Below, one piece after another: positions 6,412 to 10,806 of a stretch of 10,806 nt of DNA. The DNA is from Anaerolineaceae bacterium (GTDB taxonomy: Bacteria > Chloroflexota > Anaerolineae > Anaerolineales > Villigracilaceae). Position 1 is the stretch's first letter; every line of letters starts with the position of its first letter. The translations under genes and the position numbers were made by a program. The stretch spans positions 1 through 10,806 of the forward strand of contig VFKQ01000279.1 in the NCBI GenBank assembly GCA_009885445.1. The letters run 5' to 3'. Under the pieces are notes generated by a model. The model was not told the origin of the DNA. It saw only the letters and a list, made by a program, of their open reading frames with translations, and made no database searches.

Positions 6412-6484
6412 CAGGTAAGCAGGTAAGCAGGTAAGCAGGTAAAAACATAATTGTGTTTACATGTCTACGTATTTCCGTGTCTAC
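6383..6484. repeat. 8-bp phased degenerate repeats, inverted about an AT-rich centre
   Basis: The dprA-manC gap is almost entirely 8-bp units. On the plus strand eight units run from 6383 to 6446: GTATACAC, GTACACAG, GTAAACAG twice, GTAAGCAG three times and GTAAAAAC. A 6-nt centre (ATAATT, 6447-6452) follows. Then four units of the opposite sense run from 6453 to 6484: GTGTTTAC, ATGTCTAC, GTATTTCC and GTGTCTAC. The last unit includes the dprA stop codon (6481-6483). Around the centre, 6439-6447 pairs with 6452-6460 with one mismatch. It contains no gene. Confidence 0.85.
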
Positions 6485-7593
6485 GCACCCACATCATAAT
6501 CCGCCGCACTCTCGCGGACAGCCACATAGTTCATGCCGCCCACCTGGCGCACCATTCCTTTTAATTCCATCAGCGTAAGTGTAGCGGAGACTTTCTCAAT
6601 CGGCAAGCCCGTCTGATTGCGAATCGCATCCACGTGGACGGGTTCTGCGCCCAGCGCCGCGAGCAGTTGCGCTTCGAATGCGTCCGCGGGCAAGGCCCTA
6701 CGCGCAGACTTGAATTGTCCGGCACGAGTTAAATTAAGCGCCTGCACCAAGTCTTGCGGACTCAACAACGGGTGCGCGCCAGTTTGAATTAATTTATTTG
6801 TGCCCTTGCTCTGCGGCGCAAGAATATTTCCTGGCACTGCAAAAACTTCGCGTCCCTGCTCGGCGGCGAATTCGGCAGTGATTAATGCGCCGCTGGTCTC
6901 GCCCGCTTCGATGACCACCGTCGCCATCGACAGGCCGGAGATGATTCTATTGCGCGGCGGGAAGTTGCTCGCGTCGGGCGGCGTGCCAATCGCGTAATCG
7001 CTGATGACTGCGCCCTGCTTCATCATCTTCTCGGCCATCTGCAAATGCTCGGGCGGATAAATTTTGTCCACGCCCGAGCCGAGGACTGCGACGGTGCGTC
7101 CGCCAGCACGGAGCGCCGCTGAGTGCGCCACCGCATCCACGCCGCGCGCGAGGCCAGAGACAATCGTCACGCCCTGCCCCGCGAGGAATGCGGCCAGGTC
7201 TTCGGTGATTTGTCGTCCGTAGGGAGTGATCTGGCGCGTGCCGACGATGGCGACGGCATAATGGTCTTCGGGAATAATTTCACCGCGCACAAACAAGACA
7301 GGTGGCGGCTGTTCAATCTCTTTCAGGCGCGGCGGATAGAGTTCATCGTCCCAGGTGAGCGCCTGAATATTTAGTTTTTCCATTTGGGCGAGGATGCGCT
7401 CAAAGTCCACGCTCTTGCGCATGGACGCAATCGACTCGGCCAATTTTTTACTGAGTCCCGCTTCGACAAGTTGTTCAGTCGGCGCGTTCCACGCATCTTC
7501 GAGCGAATCAAAATAGCTGATCAGCGCGCGCATACGCACCGCGCCGATGCCTTTGACTAAATTGAAGCCGAGCCAGAATCGTTTATTGTCCAT
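6481..7593 (-). CDS. dprA: DNA processing protein DprA (Smf family)
   Basis: DprA binds incoming single-stranded DNA during natural transformation and loads RecA on it; the family is also found in species not known to be competent. The protein has 370 aa in the usual order. An N-terminal helical SAM/HhH-like region (about 1-75) includes LVKGIGAVRMRALISYF. The Rossmann-like DprA core (about 80-285) has VAIVGTRQITPYG (114-126), SGLARGVDAVAH (146-157), VAVLGSGVDKIYPPEH (168-183), FPPRNRIISGLS (211-222) and GETSGALITAEFAAEQGREVF (231-251). A C-terminal winged-helix domain spans about 300-358. It starts 14 nt after the rimM stop, with only a weak GGGGG ahead of the ATG. It is probably the last gene of the rpsP-khpA-rimM message. 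The 3' end runs directly into the 8-bp repeats, with no strong terminator. No other competence gene is visible. Confidence 0.96.
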   Translation of the reverse strand: MDNKRFWLGFNLVKGIGAVRMRALISYFDSLEDAWNAPTEQLVEAGLSKKLAESIASMRKSVDFERILAQMEKLNIQALTWDDELYPPRLKEIEQPPPVLFVRGEIIPEDHYAVAIVGTRQITPYGRQITEDLAAFLAGQGVTIVSGLARGVDAVAHSAALRAGGRTVAVLGSGVDKIYPPEHLQMAEKMMKQGAVISDYAIGTPPDASNFPPRNRIISGLSMATVVIEAGETSGALITAEFAAEQGREVFAVPGNILAPQSKGTNKLIQTGAHPLLSPQDLVQALNLTRAGQFKSARRALPADAFEAQLLAALGAEPVHVDAIRNQTGLPIEKVSATLTLMELKGMVRQVGGMNYVAVRESAADYDVGA

Positions 7594-7607
7594 GCTACCA
7601 GCCCCCG

Positions 7608-8165
7608 TTAATCCAACAGACCTTCCAACAAATGCACTTTAATTTCGCGCGTGGCGGCATCAATGCTCAGCACCACGTCGGGAATCGCGGGCAATAAACT
7701 TTCTTTGCCTTCTGCCGAAGTCACCACGTAGACATCATTCGCGCCGGTGGACAATATTTCAGTCAACGTGCCAAGCGCGCGGCCATCGTCGGTGATGACG
7801 CTCATGCCGAGAATCTCGTGGTGGTAGACCTGTCCCTCGGGCAAGGGCGGACGGTCTGCGGCGGGGACGTAGACCCACGTGTTGCGCAAGTGTCCGACGG
7901 CCTCTGGGGTGACGAGTCCGCTAAAGGATACCAGCAACCCGCTGTCGCCGCGGGGGCGAGCCGAGGCGATTTTGATGGCAGAATGCTCGTCGCCGAGAAA
8001 AACCTGGGTGCCGGCGCGCAGTCGCTCGGGGAAGTCGGTGTGGACATCCATGATTAATTCGCCGCGCAGCCCGTGCGGGCGGCGCAAAAATCCCACCACT
8101 AAATATACAGGCTCGCCGCTTGGCGAGCCTGAGTCAGGACTATCAGAAACACGCTTGCGCGGCAT
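7608..8165 (-). CDS. rimM: Ribosome maturation factor RimM
   Basis: RimM assists late assembly of the 30S subunit and processing of 16S rRNA, binding near protein S19 at the subunit head. The 185-aa protein has the RimM N-terminal barrel (about 19-102), with VVGFLRRPHGLRGEL at 23-37. The PRC-barrel domain (about 108-180) has LPEGQVYHHEILGMSV, GTLTEILSTGANDVYVV and LLPAIPDVVLSID. The first 18 residues (MPRKRVSDSPDSGSPSGE) are a Ser/Pro/Asp-rich extension ahead of the usual start of the family, and the DNA under it carries a strong hairpin. The start codon overlaps the khpA stop by one base (TAATG), so the two are translationally coupled. In many bacteria trmD and rplS follow rimM; here dprA follows 14 nt later. 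The identification is firm; the exact start is fairly firm because of the overlap. Confidence 0.95.
   Translation of the reverse strand: MPRKRVSDSPDSGSPSGEPVYLVVGFLRRPHGLRGELIMDVHTDFPERLRAGTQVFLGDEHSAIKIASARPRGDSGLLVSFSGLVTPEAVGHLRNTWVYVPAADRPPLPEGQVYHHEILGMSVITDDGRALGTLTEILSTGANDVYVVTSAEGKESLLPAIPDVVLSIDAATREIKVHLLEGLLD
8108..8138. repeat. Strong hairpin inside the rimM N-terminal codons
   Basis: A perfect 10-bp stem pairs 8108-8117 (CAGGCTCGCC) with 8122-8131 around a 4-nt loop. It runs into an 11-bp palindrome, CCTGAGTCAGG (8128-8138). It lies about 28-58 nt inside rimM and encodes the extra Ser/Pro-rich N-terminal segment. As RNA it could slow ribosomes shortly after initiation; as DNA it could be an in-frame insertion of a palindromic repeat. 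Confidence 0.6.
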
Positions 8166-8398
8166 TAAGGCTCCAACACGTCGAGGGTGGCCTGCTTGCC
8201 CGCGCGTTCAGCGGCCACACGCAAGAGGGCGCGGATGTTGTTGGCCACGCGTCCACTTTTGCCGATGACGCGGCCCATGTCGCTTTCGGCCACACTTAAC
8301 TCGAGACGCACGCGACTGCCGTTGCCCGTCTCGGTGACGTTGACTTGCTCGGGGTGCTCAACCAGCGCTGTGGCGATGTATTCGATTAATTCTTTCAT
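8165..8398 (-). CDS. khpA: KH-domain RNA-binding protein KhpA (YlqC family)
   Basis: This 77-aa protein is almost entirely one type II KH fold. Its nucleic-acid-binding GxxG loop is seen in MGRVIGKSGRVANNIRALLR (41-60, loop GKSG). The N-terminal MKELIEYIATALVEHPEQV is typical of the KhpA/YlqC family. Known members bind many RNAs and, in some Firmicutes, partner with KhpB to affect cell division and elongation; no KhpB gene is in view. It sits in its common place between rpsP and rimM. TGAGG lies 5 nt before the ATG, and the TAA stop overlaps the rimM ATG. A hairpin separates it from rpsP and may set its expression relative to S16. Confidence 0.93.
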   Translation of the reverse strand: MKELIEYIATALVEHPEQVNVTETGNGSRVRLELSVAESDMGRVIGKSGRVANNIRALLRVAAERAGKQATLDVLEP

Positions 8399-8410
8399 GT
8401 GGGCCTCACA

Positions 8411-8443
8411 AAATACGCAGTACGGTTTTGAGTCCGTACTGCG
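8411..8443 (-). other. Intercistronic hairpin between rpsP and khpA
   Basis: CGCAGTACGG (8416-8425) and CCGTACTGCG (8434-8443) form a perfect 10-bp stem with an 8-nt loop. On the minus strand the stem is followed by TATTTTG, a short broken T run. It lies 6 nt after the rpsP stop and 17 nt before the khpA start. It could be a leaky terminator that lowers khpA-rimM-dprA expression relative to the abundant S16 protein, or a processing or stabilising hairpin. Confidence 0.6.
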
Positions 8444-8449
8444 CGGTCA

Positions 8450-8815
8450 CTACTTCTTGGTGGGTGCTTTTGGTTTGGGCGCGCGCTTGGGCTTGGGAAG
8501 CAGGTTGGCAATTGCCTCAGCGCCTTCCTTCACTAGGGTCTCAACAGGCTCGCCCTTTTTGAAACGTTCGAAGCGCTCGAGCACGCCCACGGTGTTGAAG
8601 ATTTTCTCAACGCCCTCAGTGGGCAGAGCGCCGTGACCCATCCAGTGAAAGATGCGCTCCTCTTTGAGGGTCACCGTGGAGGGGTTGGTGCGCGGGTTGT
8701 AGAAACCGATAATTTCAAGAAAGCGGCCATCACGCGGCGCTTCTTTGTCGGCGGCAATAATGCGGTAGGAAGGTTGACCCTTAAGGCCAACGCGGCGAAG
8801 ACGAATACGAACCAT
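8450..8815 (-). CDS. rpsP: 30S ribosomal protein S16
   Basis: S16 is a primary assembly protein of the 30S subunit that binds 16S rRNA. The 121-aa protein starts with the family's MVRIRLRRVGLKGQPSYRII and continues with ADKEAPRDGRFLEIIGFYNP (21-40) and the helix around VEKIFNTVGVLERF (69-82). About 80-95 residues form the common core. The rest is a C-terminal tail rich in Lys, Pro and Ala (about 104-121), longer than in the shortest homologues and probably disordered. AAGGAG lies 8 nt before the ATG. It is the first gene of the rpsP-khpA-rimM-dprA unit, with a leader in the 214-bp gap after the histidine kinase gene. Confidence 0.97.
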   Translation of the reverse strand: MVRIRLRRVGLKGQPSYRIIAADKEAPRDGRFLEIIGFYNPRTNPSTVTLKEERIFHWMGHGALPTEGVEKIFNTVGVLERFERFKKGEPVETLVKEGAEAIANLLPKPKRAPKPKAPTKK

Positions 8816-8915
8816 CGAGAAAACTCCTTGCTAATTTTTGAAAGTTTTTTTAGCCGTCAACATGAGAGAGGGGTTGCGTGGAAAGTCACGCGCTCAGGCT
8901 GGGCAACAGGCGCAT

Positions 8916-8924
8916 ATTTTACCA
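8916..8924 (-). promoter_or_regulatory. Possible extended -10 promoter for rpsP
   Basis: On the minus strand TGGTAAAAT (8916-8924) fits the extended -10 pattern TGnTAnnnT. No good -35 hexamer lies 16-18 bp upstream. It would give a 5' leader of roughly 90 nt before rpsP. Other nearby candidates, such as TTGACG at 8855-8860, lack a matching -10. The gap 8816-9029 otherwise holds the rpsP ribosome binding site and the terminators of the upstream gene, and no gene is seen in it. Confidence 0.4.
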
Positions 8925-8966
8925 GAGAAATTCGGTGGGCGATTGAAATCGCACCAACCAATGCAA

Positions 8967-9010
8967 AGTCCGCCTTCGCGGACTAAAAAAGAGCCGACGA
9001 AGGTCGGCTT
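8967..9010 (-). terminator. Tandem hairpin terminator of the two-component unit
   Basis: On the minus strand a hairpin (arms 9003-9009 and 8992-8998, AGCCGAC/GTCGGCT, 4-nt loop, extendable by a G-T pair) is followed by CTTTTTT (8985-8991). A second hairpin (arms 8978-8984 and 8967-8973, AGTCCGC/GCGGACT) follows directly. The first hairpin plus T run is a standard Rho-independent terminator about 20 nt after the kinase stop codon. A third short inverted repeat, GGCGGTT/AACCGCC (9023-9038), spans the stop codon itself. Confidence 0.88.
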
Positions 9011-9029
9011 CGCTGGTGTTGTGGCGGTT

Positions 9030-10112
9030 TCAACCGCCCAACCCAAAAACAATCCTCGTCCCGCCGCCATCAGCGTGCTCGGCGCGAATCGCCCCGCCGT
9101 GCGCCTCGACCAAATATTTCGCAATCGAAAGCCCGAGTCCCATGCCGCCCGAGTCGCTGGATTTATAAAAACGCTCAAAGATATGCGGCAAAATCTCGGG
9201 CGCGATTCCCGAGCCTGTGTCGCTGACTGAAATCTCGCCGCCGGCATACGTGACGGAAATTTGTCCGCCGCTCGGCGTATGGCGCAACGCATTCGTCAAT
9301 ATATTGGATAAGACTTCACGCACGCGCAGCGGATCAACATCCGCGCTCGGAGCGGGTGCGAGCGACGATTCGATTCGCACCCCCTGAGCCTCCATCACCG
9401 ACCTGTGAGCGGATACCGTTTCGAGAATCAGTTCCGCCACGTCGGTGGGTTCGCGGCGTAACTGCAACGCGCCTGCTTCGGCCATGGCCAATGTGCGCAA
9501 GTCGTCTACCAGGCGCGACATAAGTTGAGTCTCGTCGAGGATCGAGCGCAGACGCGACTCGTCGGCGGGGTACACGCCGTCGAGCATGCCCTCCACCTCG
9601 CCGCGGATAACCGTCAGCGGGGTGCGCAGTTCGTGAGTCACGTCGGCCAGCATGTCGCGGCGCTGACGGTCTGTGGCCTGCAAACGTTCGGCCATCGAAT
9701 TAAACGTCCGCGCCACAGCCCGCGCCTCGGGCGGACCCTGCTCCTCGATGCGCGCTGAGTAGTCCCCCTCTGCAACACGATTGGAGGCGGCCAGCAAATC
9801 ATCCAGTGGGCGCGAAAGGCGGCGCAAATTGTACGCCGCAACAAACGCCACAGCGACAATTGCCACAACAAAAATAATTCCAAGTGGAACAATAAAGCGA
9901 ATGGCATGGAACGGAAAGTGGACAAAACCGAGCGTCTCGGCGATCAGCCCCACAACGACGAAGACGATGCTCAAAATAAATAAGTTGAACAACACAAACA
10001 TGCACCCCATGCGACGAAAGAATGGGTTGCGACGAAACTGTCCGCGTTGCGGCGGCCAGGATTCGTTTTCAGGCCACCAGGGCGGGCGGTGAGGAGGAGT
10101 GTGGTGTTTCAT
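9030..10112 (-). CDS. Two-TM sensor histidine kinase (HAMP-HisKA-HATPase)
   Basis: This 360-aa membrane kinase should autophosphorylate and pass phosphate to the response regulator encoded just upstream. Membrane segments are at about 37-58 and 71-94. The loop between them is only about 12 residues, so it has no periplasmic sensor domain and resembles intramembrane-sensing kinases. A HAMP domain follows (about 95-147). HisKA has DVTHELRTPLTVIRG with H160. The ATPase domain has the N box around SNILTNALRHTP (269-280), the G1 box SDTGSGIA (297-304), the F box FERFYKS (312-318) and the G2 box GGMGLGLSIA (322-331). The cytoplasmic N-terminus (1-30) is rich in His, Pro and Trp. The ATG has no Shine-Dalgarno and is preceded by a CU-rich leader made of 21-bp repeats. 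Its tandem terminator closes the unit. The signal is not evident from the sequence. Confidence 0.95.
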   Translation of the reverse strand: MKHHTPPHRPPWWPENESWPPQRGQFRRNPFFRRMGCMFVLFNLFILSIVFVVVGLIAETLGFVHFPFHAIRFIVPLGIIFVVAIVAVAFVAAYNLRRLSRPLDDLLAASNRVAEGDYSARIEEQGPPEARAVARTFNSMAERLQATDRQRRDMLADVTHELRTPLTVIRGEVEGMLDGVYPADESRLRSILDETQLMSRLVDDLRTLAMAEAGALQLRREPTDVAELILETVSAHRSVMEAQGVRIESSLAPAPSADVDPLRVREVLSNILTNALRHTPSGGQISVTYAGGEISVSDTGSGIAPEILPHIFERFYKSSDSGGMGLGLSIAKYLVEAHGGAIRAEHADGGGTRIVFGLGG

Positions 10113-10120
10113 GGGGAAAG

Positions 10121-10190
10121 ATGAAGGTTGAAGTGCGAAAGGTGAAGGTTGAAGTGCGAAAGATGAAAGTTGAAGTGCGAAAGATGAAAG
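10121..10190. repeat. 21-bp tandem repeat in the kinase leader
   Basis: Three full copies of a 21-bp unit lie at 10121-10141, 10142-10162 and 10163-10183, with a 7-bp partial copy at 10184-10190. Each ends GTTGAAGTGCGAAAG; differences are limited to the first base and one A/G change. The array begins 8 bp upstream of the kinase ATG, so its transcript forms most of the ribosome-loading region of that gene. On the minus strand it is pyrimidine-rich with no Shine-Dalgarno. A 21-bp unit keeps both helical phase and reading frame. Confidence 0.9.
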
Positions 10191-10195
10191 AAAAC

Positions 10196-10257
10196 AGTTT
10201 GATAGTTTGATAGTTACGTGTTTCCGTGTCTACTTGTTTCCGTGTTTACCTGTGTAC
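10196..10257. repeat. 8-bp phased repeats after the response regulator gene
   Basis: AGTTTGAT occurs twice in tandem (10196-10211), followed by AGTT. Five 8-bp units then run from 10218 to 10257: GTGTTTCC, GTGTCTAC, TTGTTTCC, GTGTTTAC and CTGTGTAC. The unit type is the same as in the dprA-manC gap. Together with the 21-bp array they fill most of the 149-bp space between the response regulator and its kinase. No promoter or gene is evident here. Confidence 0.8.
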
Positions 10258-10261
10258 CTCT

Positions 10262-10806
10262 TCACTTATCCGTAAACTTGTATCCTACGCCGTACACCGT
10301 TAACACATAACGCGGCTCGGAGGGAGTCAACTCAATTTTCTTGCGCACGTTCTTGATGTGCGCGTCTATGGCGCGTTCATAAGATTCAAAGGCCACGCCG
10401 TGAATCGCGTCGAGCAGTTGGGCGCGGGAGAAGACTCTGCCGGGTTGACGGGCGAGCGCGGCCAGCAGGTCAAATTCGGTGGGAGTCAGCTCTTCGAGCT
10501 CCCGCCCCTCTACAGTGACGCGCAGGCGCGGGATGTCGAGAGTCAGATCGGCGGCGCGGATAATTTCCGCTCCCATGTTGGCGGCGTTTTCGATCCGCCG
10601 TAAAACCACGCGCACTCGAGCAACGAGTTCTTTGGGGCTGAAAGGTTTGGTCATGTAATCGTCGGCGCCGAGTTCGAGGCCGACAAGTTTATCGGTCTCT
10701 TCAGCGCGGGCGGTGAGCATGATGATCGGCGCGTTGGAAAATTTGCGGAATTCGCGGGTGAAGTCGAGGCCGTCCATGAAGGGCAGGCCGAGGTCGAGCA
10801 CAACGA
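10262..10806 (-). CDS. OmpR/PhoB-type response regulator (5' end beyond window)
   Basis: The reading frame is open through the window edge, so the first third of the receiver domain lies outside. Visible receiver parts are VVLDLGLPFMDG, whose Asp (codon 10793-10795) is the expected phosphorylation site, then PIIMLTARAEE with the switch Thr, and DDYMTKPFSPKEL with the conserved Lys. A winged-helix DNA-binding domain follows, with LTPTEFDLLAALARQPGRVFSRAQLLDAI, the recognition-helix region YERAIDAHIKNVRKKI and the ending YVLTVYGVGYKF. The protein should bind promoter DNA when phosphorylated by the kinase encoded 149 bp downstream. The frame stops at TGA (10262-10264), right next to the 8-bp repeat array. 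Target genes cannot be inferred from this window. Confidence 0.96.
   Translation of the reverse strand, partial: VVLDLGLPFMDGLDFTREFRKFSNAPIIMLTARAEETDKLVGLELGADDYMTKPFSPKELVARVRVVLRRIENAANMGAEIIRAADLTLDIPRLRVTVEGRELEELTPTEFDLLAALARQPGRVFSRAQLLDAIHGVAFESYERAIDAHIKNVRKKIELTPSEPRYVLTVYGVGYKFTDK

Noticed and set aside
6383..6484. CRISPR-like array in the dprA-manC gap
   Set aside because: The units are 8 bp with no unique spacers and no cas genes nearby.
7594..8165. Missing trmD and rplS after rimM as a sign of rearrangement
   Set aside because: The rpsP-trmD cluster is variable between phyla, and rimM followed by dprA shows no scar, so this alone is not evidence of a recent event.
8855..8860. 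TTGACG as a -35 box for rpsP
   Set aside because: No acceptable -10 hexamer occurs 16-18 bp downstream on the minus strand.
10022..10210. Plus-strand frame with a repeated MKVEVRK heptad
   Set aside because: It comes from the 21-bp repeat read on the other strand and from antisense of the kinase start. A frame-preserving repeat length explains it, and I see no start signal.

Overview
The window is a compact chromosomal block with every recognisable gene on the minus strand, so transcription runs from high to low coordinates. It suggests a member of the Chloroflexota, most likely class Anaerolineae. That is an inference from a topoisomerase I with an N-terminal four-cysteine ribbon (an arrangement I associate with this phylum), the order rpsP-khpA-rimM-dprA near topA, and the style of the intergenic repeats. 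No marker gene here proves the taxon. I see no tRNA, rRNA, transposase, CRISPR array or phage gene.

Read in the direction of transcription, the window opens with a two-component pair: an OmpR-type response regulator cut by the window end and a two-TM HAMP/HisKA histidine kinase. The pair ends at a tandem hairpin terminator near 8967-9010. A new unit then starts with its own leader: rpsP, khpA and rimM, which serve ribosome protein, RNA binding and 16S maturation, followed closely by dprA. After a 105-bp repeat-filled gap comes a GDP-mannose synthesis gene (manC type), then a 144-bp purine/pyrimidine-skewed gap, then topA.

Downstream of topA and tightly coupled to it lies a 57-codon gene for a single-pass membrane protein, which is easily missed because of its size. 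It overlaps by 11 nt a methyltransferase gene whose N-terminal half resembles a degenerate kinase-type fold. Last is a two-TM protein of unknown function with its own near-consensus promoter and a strong 3' terminator. The first 77 bases hold nested palindromes.

The topA-small protein-methyltransferase stretch is the best candidate for something not yet described. The most striking non-coding signal is an 8-bp phased degenerate repeat filling most of two separate intergenic regions (6383-6484 and 10196-10257), which share a 15-bp inverted match and a 13-bp direct match. The two genes immediately downstream of repeat-filled leaders (manC and the histidine kinase) are the only ones outside a translational overlap that show no Shine-Dalgarno sequence at all. 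The rest of the window looks like ordinary housekeeping sequence.
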